NCBI GenBank assembly: GCA_943371235.1
Contig: CALRTZ010000001.1
Coordinates: forward strand, 85,506 to 149,505
DNA length: 64,000 nucleotides
Source of the DNA: CAJBVG01 sp943371235
Lineage (GTDB): Bacteria; Bacteroidota; Bacteroidia; Sphingobacteriales; Sphingobacteriaceae
Direction of reading: 5' to 3'
The notes under the pieces are model-generated. The model was not told the origin of the DNA. It saw nothing but the letters and a program-made list of their open reading frames with translations, and ran no database searches. The position numbers and the translations under genes were made by a program. Of this stretch, positions 32,932-42,626 are shown in pieces; position 1 is the first letter of the stretch, and each line of letters starts with the position of its first letter.

Positions 32932-34119
32932 TTACAACAAATCAATTGTGATTTTTTCTCTCATTGCATTTGCCATTTCTCTTGCTTTTTCAACGCTTTC
33001 AGCACGTGCCAAACAAACGCCCATCCTACGTTCTCCTTGCACTTCGGGCTTGCCAAATAATCTTAATTGTGTATTGGGTTCTGTTAATGCTTGTTCTAAA
33101 TTATTAAAAATGATTTCTGTTGAATTGCCTTTTACTAAAATAACTTTACTTGCCGAAGGTCCGTTAAATTGAATGTTCGGTATGGGTAAACCAAGTATAG
33201 CACGTACGTGTAATGCAAACTCAGAAAGGTCTTGTGAAATCATGGTTACCATGCCAGTGTCGTGCGGACGAGGAGATAATTCTGAAAAATAAACCTCTGT
33301 ATTTTTCACAAAAAATTCTACTCCAAATAATCCTCTTCCACCTAAAGCACTTACTACTTGTTTAGCCATCTCTTGAGCTTTTAGTAAAGCTTGGGTTTCC
33401 ATGGCTTGTGGTTGCCAGGATTCTTGGTAATCGCCGTGCTCTTGCCTATGCCCAATAGGTTCGCAAAAACTTATCCCGTTAATATGTGAAATGGTTAACA
33501 AGGTTATTTCAAAATCAAAATCTACAAAGCCTTCAATAATAACACGGCCACCTCCACTTCTTCCACCCTCTTGTGCATATTGCCAAGCATGGTTAATATC
33601 ATCTGTAGATTTTACTACACTTTGCCCTTTGCCCGATGAACTCATTATCGGTTTTACCACACATGGAAAGCCAATTTCTACAACAGCTTTTTCAAACTCC
33701 TCAAAAGTTCCTGCGAATTGATATGCTGATGTTTTAAGATTCAAGGTTTGTGCCGCTAAAGTTCTAATGCCTTCACGGTTCATGGTTAACAGCGTTGCAT
33801 TTGCAGTAGGAATAATATTGAACCCTTCTTTTTCCAATGCTACCAATGTTTGAGTGGCTATTGCTTCCACCTCTGGAACTATGTAATCTGGTTTTTCTTT
33901 TCTTATTATTTCTGATAAAGCTTCTCCATCTAACATGGAAACTACATACGAACGATGAGCCACTTGCATAGCCGGTGCATGCTCGTATTTATCAACCGCA
34001 ATTACTTCCACACCGTAACGTTGAAACTCAATAACTACTTCTTTTCCCAACTCCCCAGAACCCAACATCATTACTTTTTTGGCTGATTTTGTATAGGGAG
34101 TACCGATTGACACGTTCAT
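32932..34119 (-). CDS. purT: Formate-dependent phosphoribosylglycinamide formyltransferase
   Basis: PurT makes formyl-GAR from GAR, formate and ATP, an alternative to folate-dependent PurN in purine synthesis. The 395-residue ATP-grasp enzyme has the N-terminal GSGELGKEVVIEFQRYGVEV nucleotide fold, the ATP-grasp segment FPCVVKPIMSSSGKGQS, and the metal-binding region GVEFFVKNTEVYFSELSPRPHDTG. Length and order match E. coli PurT (392 residues). It is first in the operon with the SDR and VOC genes. Confidence 0.95.
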   Translation of the reverse strand: MNVSIGTPYTKSAKKVMMLGSGELGKEVVIEFQRYGVEVIAVDKYEHAPAMQVAHRSYVVSMLDGEALSEIIRKEKPDYIVPEVEAIATQTLVALEKEGFNIIPTANATLLTMNREGIRTLAAQTLNLKTSAYQFAGTFEEFEKAVVEIGFPCVVKPIMSSSGKGQSVVKSTDDINHAWQYAQEGGRSGGGRVIIEGFVDFDFEITLLTISHINGISFCEPIGHRQEHGDYQESWQPQAMETQALLKAQEMAKQVVSALGGRGLFGVEFFVKNTEVYFSELSPRPHDTGMVTMISQDLSEFALHVRAILGLPIPNIQFNGPSASKVILVKGNSTEIIFNNLEQALTEPNTQLRLFGKPEVQGERRMGVCLARAESVEKAREMANAMREKITIDLL

Positions 34120-34135
34120 ATTTTATAATTTGGGC

Positions 34136-34143
34136 TAAATATA
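34136..34143 (-). promoter_or_regulatory. Putative -7 promoter element of purT (TATATTTA)
   Basis: On the minus strand TATATTTA lies 16 bp before the purT ATG and differs from TAnnTTTG only at the last base. The -33 region is not clear. Confidence 0.35.
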
Positions 34144-34234
34144 AGAAATGATGTAATATGTAGATATAAAAGCTATTAATTGATTTTTAAAGAATTTATG
34201 CTATTTTAGTCTAAACCAAAAAAAGTAAAAACAC

Positions 34235-34681
34235 ATGAAAAAAGGAATCATTATCGCAGTATTAGCATTCATTATCAGTCCGTTTTTAAGTATTGCACAG
34301 AGCAACGAAGCCGACAAAATGTTAGGCACATGGTTAGTAGGTAGCGGCAAGGCTCATATTCAAATTTATAAATATGCTGATAAATATGCAGGCAAAATCA
34401 TCTGGTTAAAAGAACCTTTAAACGAACAAGGAAAACCTAAAGTAGATAAAAACAATCCGGATGCCAGCAAAAAAAACACTCAAATATTAGGCATGGTAAA
34501 TATGCTTGGCTTTAAATATGCAGGAAATAAAAGCTGGAAAGATGGAACCATTTACGATTCTGAAAGCGGTAAAACATACAGCTGTAATGTGAAAATGGTA
34601 GATGAAAACACGCTCGAAGTTAGAGGCTATGTTGGTATTTCCATGATTGGCAGAACAGATACTTGGAAGAAAGTTAAATAA
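34235..34681 (+). CDS. DUF2147 exported protein
   Basis: The 148-residue product has a signal peptide (ending LSIAQS) and a single DUF2147 domain: MLGTWLVGSGKAHIQIYK, a central KNTQILGMVN segment, and the closing YVGISMIGRTDTWKKV. The family forms a lipocalin-like beta barrel in the periplasm, and no activity is established. It is separated from the M1 peptidase gene by a palindromic repeat of about 95 bp that may end its transcript. Confidence 0.85.
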   Translation: MKKGIIIAVLAFIISPFLSIAQSNEADKMLGTWLVGSGKAHIQIYKYADKYAGKIIWLKEPLNEQGKPKVDKNNPDASKKNTQILGMVNMLGFKYAGNKSWKDGTIYDSESGKTYSCNVKMVDENTLEVRGYVGISMIGRTDTWKKVK

Positions 34682-34687
34682 ATGGCG

Positions 34688-34761
34688 AATTGTGAATTGT
34701 AAATGGTGAATTATGCACTATTGAAATTCATTGCACAATTCACCATTCACAATTCACAATT
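34688..34761. repeat. Palindromic TTCACAA-family element, 30-bp arms and 14-nt loop
   Basis: The left arm (34688-34717) is made of TTGTGAA-like heptamers and ends ATGCA. The right arm (34732-34761) starts TGCAC and continues with TTCACCA and TTCACAA units. They pair over 30 bp with two mismatches. Further TTCACAA units run on to the ATG of the M1 peptidase. The element at 60185-60258 has the same arm and loop lengths. Confidence 0.85.
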
Positions 34762-34776
34762 CACAATTCACAATTT

Positions 34777-37191
34777 ATGAAAACGCTCCTCTTACTAATA
34801 ACTACCCTTGCGTTTGGCAGTAACTGCTTTGCACAATCGGGTGAATATCGTCACGGACATGTAGATGCAAGTTTTGCAAAAACATACGACCCTCGTTCGG
34901 ATACTGTTGATATTTTAAATTATACGATTAACTTAAGAATTACAGATTTTACCAATAGAATTATTGCTGGAAATACGGATGTGAAATTACGTTCGAAGCA
35001 AAACGGAATTCAATACCTTCGATTGGATTTATTAGACTTAACGGTTGATTCAGTAAAGCAAAATGGAACACGTTTAGCATTCAATCATCAGAGTTCAACC
35101 ATCCACATAAAACTTAATTCTGTTTTAAACAGTAATGATAGTACAGTTGTAAAAGTATACTACCGAGGTACGCCAAGTGGTGATGTAACGGGTTGGGGAG
35201 GTTTCTATTTTCAGAATGGCTATGCTTATAATTTAGGAGTAGGCTTTGGTGCCGAACCTCATGTATATGGCAGAGTATGGTTCCCTTGTTTCGATAATTT
35301 TATGGAACGCAGTACATTTGATTTTAACATTACTACAGCCGATGGTAAAATTGCGTATTGCAACGGAGCATTGGTAAATGATACTACAAATTTAGATGGC
35401 ACACGTACTCGTACTTGGAAATTAAGAGAACAAATACCTACGTATTTGGCATCGGTAGCAGTGGGCAATTATGTAGATTATAAAGTAAATTATAATGGCA
35501 TCCAAAAAACATACCCTATACAATTTGCTATGCTTCAAACCGATTCTGCAAATGTAAATTCAAACATACAAGTATTAACTGCGGCATTAGGAATTTATGA
35601 AAACAGATTTGGCCCATACAGATGGAACAGAGTTGGCTATGCATTGGTACCCTTTAACCAAGGAGCAATGGAACATGCCACCAACATTGCGTACCCACGC
35701 TCTTTCGTCAACTCATTAGAAACCTATAGTTCAGTTTTAGTACATGAACTTTCGCACCATTGGTTTGGCAATTTAATTACATGCAGCAGTCAAGAAGAAA
35801 TGTGGCTTAACGAAGGTTGGGCGAGTTATTGCGAATACATATTTACAGAGGGATATAGAGGAAGAGCGAGTTATATTAATGGCATCAAAACTTTGCATTC
35901 AGGTTTATTACAATTTGCTGGATATAAAGAAGGCAATTTAAATTTAAACGATATTCCACATGCCTATACTTATGGCGACCATGTGTATTCTAAAGGTGCT
36001 ATAATGGCGCACAATTTAAGAGGTTACATGGGCGATAGTTTGTTTTTTAGTAGTTTAAAAACAGTACTTGCCCAAAATACATACAAGAGTATTACAAATG
36101 ATCAGTTTATAGATGGACTAAGTGCTGCAAGCGGATTAAATCTAACTAATTATTTAAATGATTGGATTAAGCAAGGTGGATGGGCTAACTTTAGTATCGA
36201 CTCTTTTAGTACGCTTGCTGCTGGAACTAAATTTAACACGAAGGTGTTTGTAAAACAAAGCAAGTACAATAATATAAATTTCCATACCAACGTACCGATA
36301 GAAATTAGTTTTATAAATGATAAGCACGAAACTTTTACTGTTCAGAAAATAGTAAGTGGTGCATATACAATGCTCGATATTGAAGTGCCCTTTGATGCAG
36401 AAATGGTGGTGTTAAACATGAACGATAAATTATCTTTAGCTACTTCTGTTGACCAAAGAAAAATTAAAAATATTGGCAATTCGAATTTTGTATTAGGTAA
36501 AATGAATGTGAATATTACACAACACAGTGATTCGAGCTTGCTACGAATCGAACATCATTACGTGGGAGCTGGAGGAAATTTTGCGAACAATATTGTTAGA
36601 ATTTCACCTCAACGATATTGGAAAGTTGATGGAGTTGTATCGAATAGTTTTAAAGCAAATGCAAAATTATTTTATGATGGTAGAAGTGGCGCATATACTG
36701 GAAATTACCTTTTAGATCATTTATTAAATATTACAAATGAAGACAGTGTTTTATTGTTATATAGAAAAAACAAAACTGAAACATGGGCAGAAGTTCCCTA
36801 TTACAAATTAGAAACCGGAGCTAGCAAGACTAATAAATACGGTAGCATAACGATTGATGACTTAAAAATTGGCGAATACTGCTTAGGTATTGGAACCTCT
36901 ATAAATACAGGCATTGACAATGTTAATAGAAATAAAAATGCACTGATAACTATTTTTCCAAACCCAGCGAAAGATGAACTATTTATAGAATTAAGAGAGG
37001 ATAAAAAATCATCAACTTCTTATACAATTGAAATTTTAGACATGCAAGGAAAAGTTTTATTAGAAGAGAATGAAGTTAACTTAACTAAAAAACATAAAGT
37101 AGATACGCGTACTTTTACTCCAGGAAATTATTTATTTGTACTTAAAAAATCGAATGAAATTTTGAATTCAATTCAATTTCAAATAAAATAA
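34777..37191 (+). CDS. M1-family metallopeptidase with T9SS sorting domain
   Basis: The 804-residue exported aminopeptidase-like enzyme has a signal peptide ending CFAQ, then an N-terminal beta domain. The zinc site is HELSH (His323, Glu324, His327) with Glu346 in MWLNEGW, spaced 18 residues on as in gluzincins. The exopeptidase motif reads GAMEH rather than GAMEN (296-300), as in many M1 relatives. The C-terminus is a T9SS domain (FPNPAKDELF to FQIK). It should release N-terminal residues from peptides outside the cell. Its ATG directly abuts a repeat. Confidence 0.9.
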   Translation: MKTLLLLITTLAFGSNCFAQSGEYRHGHVDASFAKTYDPRSDTVDILNYTINLRITDFTNRIIAGNTDVKLRSKQNGIQYLRLDLLDLTVDSVKQNGTRLAFNHQSSTIHIKLNSVLNSNDSTVVKVYYRGTPSGDVTGWGGFYFQNGYAYNLGVGFGAEPHVYGRVWFPCFDNFMERSTFDFNITTADGKIAYCNGALVNDTTNLDGTRTRTWKLREQIPTYLASVAVGNYVDYKVNYNGIQKTYPIQFAMLQTDSANVNSNIQVLTAALGIYENRFGPYRWNRVGYALVPFNQGAMEHATNIAYPRSFVNSLETYSSVLVHELSHHWFGNLITCSSQEEMWLNEGWASYCEYIFTEGYRGRASYINGIKTLHSGLLQFAGYKEGNLNLNDIPHAYTYGDHVYSKGAIMAHNLRGYMGDSLFFSSLKTVLAQNTYKSITNDQFIDGLSAASGLNLTNYLNDWIKQGGWANFSIDSFSTLAAGTKFNTKVFVKQSKYNNINFHTNVPIEISFINDKHETFTVQKIVSGAYTMLDIEVPFDAEMVVLNMNDKLSLATSVDQRKIKNIGNSNFVLGKMNVNITQHSDSSLLRIEHHYVGAGGNFANNIVRISPQRYWKVDGVVSNSFKANAKLFYDGRSGAYTGNYLLDHLLNITNEDSVLLLYRKNKTETWAEVPYYKLETGASKTNKYGSITIDDLKIGEYCLGIGTSINTGIDNVNRNKNALITIFPNPAKDELFIELREDKKSSTSYTIEILDMQGKVLLEENEVNLTKKHKVDTRTFTPGNYLFVLKKSNEILNSIQFQIK

Positions 37192-37290
37192 AACATCATA
37201 AGAATTTAATATTCTAATGAAAAATAAAAAATAACCCAAGCAAAGATAACAACTCCCAAAATCGGAGGAATATCACATTCTCATGCTTCA

Positions 37291-37326
37291 AATGCCTTGT
37301 TTTTGCTATAAAAACAAGGCATTTTC
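37291..37326 (+). terminator. Terminator after the M1 peptidase gene
   Basis: A perfect 14-bp stem, AATGCCTTGTTTTT / AAAAACAAGGCATT, with loop GCTAT is followed by a T-rich tail (TTCATTTT). It lies about 100 bp beyond the stop codon. Confidence 0.8.
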
Positions 37327-37354
37327 ATTTTGCATTCAATTGGCACAGAATTCG

Positions 37355-37377
37355 AAATAGGCTACTAAAACCTATTT
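37355..37377. promoter_or_regulatory. Inverted repeat AAATAGG-N9-CCTATTT upstream of the first giant gene
   Basis: Seven-base arms with a 9-base spacer lie 12 bp before the ATG at 37390. It may be a leader hairpin or an operator. No standard -7 box was found here. Confidence 0.35.
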
Positions 37378-37389
37378 TAAAATTATTCT

Positions 37390-40300
37390 ATGGCGATCGT
37401 CTTCAGAAAAAATACATTATTAATTTTTTGCTTTGTAATTCTTGTATTCACTAATTCAAGAATTACAAATGCGGCTACTATCAATTCTATAAATAGTGGC
37501 AATTGGAGTGATCCAAACACATGGCAAATAACCACTACAAAACCAGGCACAATTATAGCACTCACTAATTCTAGAACAGTAACTGGAAGTGCATTGGCAG
37601 ACTTCACCAACAACATTAGTGTAGGTAATCAATTGTTAAATACATCCAATCAAATAATCGGAATTGTGCAATCTATACAGAGTGCAACCAGTTTAACATT
37701 AGTAACCAATGCTGCTTTTGCAACGAATAACGCCGGTTGGAATTCAAGAGGGATAGGGCCCGTTGACTTCGCAAACATTTCTTCTGGGAATACAGTCAGC
37801 GTAGATGGAAATTTTAGCTGTGCGGGGTTAACAATGCAGATCGCAAATGCTAGTACTACCTTAGAAATTCTTGGCACGAATACCTTAACCATTAATGGAA
37901 CTTTGTTAATGAACGAACCAAACTCTGGGAATCAAAGTATTATTAACGTAGGAGCAGGTACTATCAACTGTACTACTTTGAACATGAAGGCAACCATCGC
38001 TGGAAATGATAACATCATTAATATAACAACAGGTAGGTTAAATATTTCTGGAAACACAAGCGCAGCAGCAGCAGGATGTGTAATAAACATCAGTTCTACC
38101 GGAACCTTAGAATTAGGTGGAACCGTTGGTGCATTCATTTTAAACCCGGGTACTGCAGCAAGTACCATTGTATACGATGCAAACAGTGCACAAACGATGA
38201 AACAGGTAGTGTACCATCATCTTACCATTGCAGGATCGGGAATAAAAACGGTAACAGGCACTACCACTGTAAATGGTATTTTAACTTTAGAAGGCACCGC
38301 AACCTTAAGTGCAGCACTTACGTACGGAGCCAACGCTGGTATACGCTACAATACCTCTATTGCAAGATCAACAGATATTGAGTGGCCCAACACATTTTCA
38401 GGCACTGCAGGAATAAACATTGGTAATACAGGACTTATTACACTACAAGGAACTAAAAATATATCGTTAGGAGGAATGCAGGTCTTAGCGGGAGCTAGTT
38501 TTACTACCAATAATTTTTCTCTTACTATGAGGGGAAACTTTATTAATTCGGGCACCTTTTCAACTACTACCTCTACCACCTTATTTCTTGGAGACATTAC
38601 TAACCAAGGTATTTTTAACGCTAACACATCTTTAATTAGACTAAGTGGAAATTTTGTAAATACAGGAACTTATAATGGTGCTAGCAGCACCTTTAACGTT
38701 AGAGGTGATACGCTTAATCAGTTTATCGACGGCTTTAGCACCAACGGATTATTTTTCTTTACAAAAGGCAGAGGTACTGCAACCTTATTAGGCAATGTAA
38801 ATGCAGGCAATATTTCTATTAGTGGAGGTGGTGCAAGCCTAGATTTTGGCAGTAATAGAAACCATGTGTTTACAGGAAGTTTAAGTTTATCAGGTGGAAC
38901 ACTGAATGGCAATTCGAGCACCATCACCATTATGGGTACTACCACTGGATCAGGAGTAATATTTAATGCTGGTTCTAGCACAGTACAATTTCTTGGAGCA
39001 AACCAAGAAATTGCAGGATTTACTTATTTTAACTTAGAGTTGGGTGGTTCGGGAGTAAAAACGATGAGCACATCTACTAACTTTATCAATAATAGATTTA
39101 CTATTTCTGGTACTGCAAGTGTTCAACAAAGAGCAACCCTTGGTATTGGTGGCGACTTTGTAATTAATAACTCAGGTTTTTTCCGTGCAGGAAATTTTAG
39201 CATCAATATTGTTGATTCACTTATTGTTGGAAATGGTACTGGTGGAACATTTAGAATAGGAAACTTTCGAACTCGACAATTCAATTCAATTATTATTAAT
39301 GCTGGAGGATCATTTGTAGACTCTATAAATAGTAACTATACTATTTCTGGTCATATCAACTGCAGTGGTACTTTTACAAGCGGTACGGGAAGTGCTAACT
39401 TAAATGGGATCAGTAAAATTATCTCAGGAAATGTTACGTTCAATAATTTAGTAGCTTGCTCGGGTTCTTATACAAACAATGGGGTGTTATCATTTACGGT
39501 TTCTCCCTTGGGTAATGGCACTCTCATCAATGGCAGTACGGGTGTACTGAATGTAAATTTTTCGGGAACGCTAGATATTGGCACTGTAGTAACGAATACC
39601 ACTGGGAATACCGTTAACTATATCTTCGCTGGAGATCAAACTATCTATCCAACTAATTATTTCAACTTAACACTTTCGGGTTCAGGAATAAAAACGATGA
39701 GTGTAAACACCAGCAATATTGCAAATAATTTCAGCATCAGCGGAAGCGCAAGCGTAACAGGTGTTACAAATTTAACTATTGGAAACAACCTTACATTTAA
39801 CAACACTTCTAGTTTCAATTTTGAAAATTTCAGCTATACCATCGCTGGTAATTTTTCGGCCAACACAGGAACTACTCTATCAACTAATTCAGCTAATTTT
39901 ATATTCACTGGAAATAACAAATCCTTTTCAAATAATAATGGTGCTTCCACTTTAAATGCCTTACAAATTACAACAGGGAGGATAAGTTTTGCTACCTCAA
40001 TTATCCTCAAAGATTTAACAATTAATCCCTCTGGAATATTTGACTTTGCAGGCTTTAGTGCCAGTTTAGAAATACAAAATACGATCGCTGGTGATGGCAT
40101 TATTAAAGCAGGTGATTGTAACTCCGCAACGAATGTCATCACCCTTTCAGGTACCAATGACAACATGGGTTCATTAAATTTAGATGCTACCAATTATTAT
40201 TTCAATAGCTTACGATTTTTAAAAACCAGCGGTATAGTAAGTGTAAATTCTAACATTGGAATTGGTACAGAATTATTTATAACAAATCTTGGGAATGCGG

Positions 40301-42090
40301 GCATTGAATTTGAAAATAATTTAGAACTTGTTAACGATGTAACGATTACATCTACATCAGCTTTACCAAAAGTAATTTTAGCAAATACGGCTTCTTTACT
40401 TTTTAACGACTGCAACAGTTTGGGAAGTTTAGTTACGATTCCTAATAATTTTTTTGTTAGCCCTGTAGCCATAAAAAACTTAAGTATAAACAAAACAAAT
40501 GGAGTTAGATTTGGCAACGATGTTATCAGTGTTTCAGAAGTATTGAGCTTAATTAATGGCAGCTTGAATACAAACAATAACTTGGTATTGCTTTCTAGTA
40601 GTACGAACACTGCTAGAGTTGCAAAAGTTACCGGTGCTATTACTGGAAATGTTACTGTGCAACGATTTATTCCTGGAGGAAACAACAAACGTCAGTGGAG
40701 ATTTTTATCAGCTCCAGTAAATGTTGCTGGCAGCATTGCGCTAAGTCAGTACCAAGACGATATTTTTGTTACAGCACCTACACAGGCGGCTGGCGGATTC
40801 GATGTAAATCCATTTGCAAGTAATGCATCTATTAGAACTTATACCGAAAGTGTAAGTGGTAGTTTAAACAATGGTTGGACCAATCCAACAAATATTAATA
40901 ATACAATAGCAACAGGTACAGGTGCCGAAGTATTCGTGCGTGGCAGTAGAAATTTAGCCAACCCATTTTTTAACTGGACCGTACCAGACAATGTAACCAT
41001 TGATTACGTTGGAGCTTTAAATACAGGAACCATTACTCCTACTATCAGTTTTACCAATACAGGTTCGGGCACAAATGATGGATTTAATTTAGTAGGAAAC
41101 CCTTATGCCAGTCCTATTAATTTCGATACTGTAGGCTGGACAAAAACCAATATTGAAAATAAATATTGGTGCTTCAATCCTAATACTACTTTATGGGGTT
41201 CTTATAATGCAAATAATGGAGAAAGCATTAATGGAATGAGTAAATACATTTCATCTGGACAAGCATTTTTTGTTAGGGCAACTGCAAGCGCGCCCGTAAT
41301 AAGGCTTACCGAAGATGTAAAATCTGTAGCAGAAGGAAATAATTATTTCAGAGGAAATGTATCTCAAGGAAAATTCCCTGCGCTAAAAATAAGCTTACAA
41401 AATAGTTACAACGAATTAGATGAAACTCTGTTCATACTAGATCCGCAAAGTACCTATTCCAGTACCGACCCAAGTGATATGTTGAAATTCTATAACAACG
41501 AATTAAACATTTACAGCTTGAGTACAGACCGAGCAGTAATGAGTATGAATGCCATTCCGTTTATGCGAAATACAGACACCTTGGGCTTCTCTGTGTGGAG
41601 CTATGATACCACTAGCATATCTACTGCTGCACATCAATTACATTTCAGCAGATTCGAAAGTATTGACCCTTCTATCAACATGTATTTATTAGATCATTAT
41701 TTAAATACACGTACCGACATCAGAAAAAATAACACCTACCATTTTATGATTACAACGGATGCCAGTAGTTATGGCAATAATCGTTTCGAAATTGTATTTA
41801 CTAACACGAATACTGATGTACAAACTAATTTAACAAATCGCACAGATTTAATTTTATATCCGAATCCTAGTTCCGATAAAATTTATTTACAAAGTAATCT
41901 TCCGATGGTAGATAAAGAAGAATGTACCTATGAATTATTCGATATAGTAGGCACTAAAATTTCGGAAGGAAATTTGGAATTTACTAGTAATATAACAAGC
42001 TTAAATATAGAACGTATAAATAATGGAATTTACGTTTTGAGGGTAATAAATAAAGGAGAGTACAAGCTGTTTAAGTTTGTGAAAAAATAA
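37390..42090 (+). CDS. Giant T9SS repeat protein, first of a paralogous pair
   Basis: The 1566-residue surface protein has a signal peptide (to about residue 29), then a first module GNWSDPNTW interrupted by a small beta module (about 60-108; VTGSALADFTNNISVGN). About 1000 residues of short Gly/Asn/Thr-rich strands (parallel beta-helix-like) follow. A conserved C-terminal block (about 1095-1310; RFIPGGNNKRQWRFLSAPVN, SGTNDGFNLVGNPYASPINF) comes before a T9SS domain (YPNPSSDKIYL to FKFVKK). Its neighbour at 42627 has the same order and a very similar C-terminal block. An adhesin or matrix role is inferred; no enzyme motif is visible. Confidence 0.8.
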   Translation: MAIVFRKNTLLIFCFVILVFTNSRITNAATINSINSGNWSDPNTWQITTTKPGTIIALTNSRTVTGSALADFTNNISVGNQLLNTSNQIIGIVQSIQSATSLTLVTNAAFATNNAGWNSRGIGPVDFANISSGNTVSVDGNFSCAGLTMQIANASTTLEILGTNTLTINGTLLMNEPNSGNQSIINVGAGTINCTTLNMKATIAGNDNIINITTGRLNISGNTSAAAAGCVINISSTGTLELGGTVGAFILNPGTAASTIVYDANSAQTMKQVVYHHLTIAGSGIKTVTGTTTVNGILTLEGTATLSAALTYGANAGIRYNTSIARSTDIEWPNTFSGTAGINIGNTGLITLQGTKNISLGGMQVLAGASFTTNNFSLTMRGNFINSGTFSTTTSTTLFLGDITNQGIFNANTSLIRLSGNFVNTGTYNGASSTFNVRGDTLNQFIDGFSTNGLFFFTKGRGTATLLGNVNAGNISISGGGASLDFGSNRNHVFTGSLSLSGGTLNGNSSTITIMGTTTGSGVIFNAGSSTVQFLGANQEIAGFTYFNLELGGSGVKTMSTSTNFINNRFTISGTASVQQRATLGIGGDFVINNSGFFRAGNFSINIVDSLIVGNGTGGTFRIGNFRTRQFNSIIINAGGSFVDSINSNYTISGHINCSGTFTSGTGSANLNGISKIISGNVTFNNLVACSGSYTNNGVLSFTVSPLGNGTLINGSTGVLNVNFSGTLDIGTVVTNTTGNTVNYIFAGDQTIYPTNYFNLTLSGSGIKTMSVNTSNIANNFSISGSASVTGVTNLTIGNNLTFNNTSSFNFENFSYTIAGNFSANTGTTLSTNSANFIFTGNNKSFSNNNGASTLNALQITTGRISFATSIILKDLTINPSGIFDFAGFSASLEIQNTIAGDGIIKAGDCNSATNVITLSGTNDNMGSLNLDATNYYFNSLRFLKTSGIVSVNSNIGIGTELFITNLGNAGIEFENNLELVNDVTITSTSALPKVILANTASLLFNDCNSLGSLVTIPNNFFVSPVAIKNLSINKTNGVRFGNDVISVSEVLSLINGSLNTNNNLVLLSSSTNTARVAKVTGAITGNVTVQRFIPGGNNKRQWRFLSAPVNVAGSIALSQYQDDIFVTAPTQAAGGFDVNPFASNASIRTYTESVSGSLNNGWTNPTNINNTIATGTGAEVFVRGSRNLANPFFNWTVPDNVTIDYVGALNTGTITPTISFTNTGSGTNDGFNLVGNPYASPINFDTVGWTKTNIENKYWCFNPNTTLWGSYNANNGESINGMSKYISSGQAFFVRATASAPVIRLTEDVKSVAEGNNYFRGNVSQGKFPALKISLQNSYNELDETLFILDPQSTYSSTDPSDMLKFYNNELNIYSLSTDRAVMSMNAIPFMRNTDTLGFSVWSYDTTSISTAAHQLHFSRFESIDPSINMYLLDHYLNTRTDIRKNNTYHFMITTDASSYGNNRFEIVFTNTNTDVQTNLTNRTDLILYPNPSSDKIYLQSNLPMVDKEECTYELFDIVGTKISEGNLEFTSNITSLNIERINNGIYVLRVINKGEYKLFKFVKK

Positions 42091-42626
42091 AGGTATAATT
42101 ATTTATAAGTAATAAATAATAGCCTCAAGAATATTTAATTCTTATCAAAAATATTTTTTTACCAATACTAAGATTTGTTTTCCCAAAAGTGGAATAAATT
42201 AATCTAGAATCACTTAAGAAAGTTTGTTTTTAAAGCAAATAAGAGGCTTTTGTAATTTTAGAACTCTTGGCATGGTATTAGAAATAATGGTATCAATGTA
42301 GGTGTTCTAGACCATCATACAGATTTTTAGACAAATCAAATTTACATATAAAAATTAGCTCAAAAAGCTATGCTAAATGAGCTCCTGTAGTATACAAAAA
42401 TACGGCAAATGGAATCGTTTTGCCTAAACGGTAAACACAGTACGATGCATTTATAGTAAGGCTGGAAAGAGAAAAAAAGAAAAAAGAAAAAAGAAAAAAG
42501 AAAAAAGAAAAGAGAAAAGAGAAAAAAGAAAAGAGAAAGAATAAAGAAAATAAAAAATGGGTGAATGCTTGCTGAGCTCTCAAAGCAAAACTTCACTTAA
42601 ATAAAAGACCCAACTAAAACAATTTT
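42091..42626. other. 536-bp gap between the two giant paralogues
   Basis: No gene is supported here. The first 370 bp are AT-rich without clear motifs; the only local structure is a short hairpin, AGCTCA / TGAGCT, near 42358-42382. The last part is the purine-rich heptamer array at 42466-42556. Reading frames on the minus strand through the array encode only Phe/Leu/Ser runs and are by-products of the repeat. Confidence 0.6.
42466..42556. repeat. Purine-rich heptamer array (GAAAAAA units)
   Basis: About eleven units of GAAAAAA or GAAAAGA follow in 7-bp steps, a strictly purine tract of about 70 bp on the plus strand, 70 bp before the ATG of the second giant gene. Units near the right end decay to TAAAGAA and AATAAAA. 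Copy number and interruptions make it a likely site of length variation. Confidence 0.85.

Noticed and set aside
37340..37356. Possible sigma-54 promoter (TGGCACA then TTCGAA) before the first giant gene
   Set aside because: The -24 half fits, but the -12 half lacks the GC of TTGCA, and no second example was found in the window.
38076..38381. Out-of-frame 101-residue Cys/Tyr-rich frame within the first giant gene
   Set aside because: It is a shadow of the real frame; its residues follow from shifted Gly/Asn/Thr codons of the repeats.
42360..42596. Minus-strand frames with long Phe/Leu runs that look like membrane proteins
   Set aside because: They are translations of the GAAAAAA array; two overlapping frames give the same type of sequence, as expected from a 7-bp repeat, and no gene-like start or flanking sequence is present.
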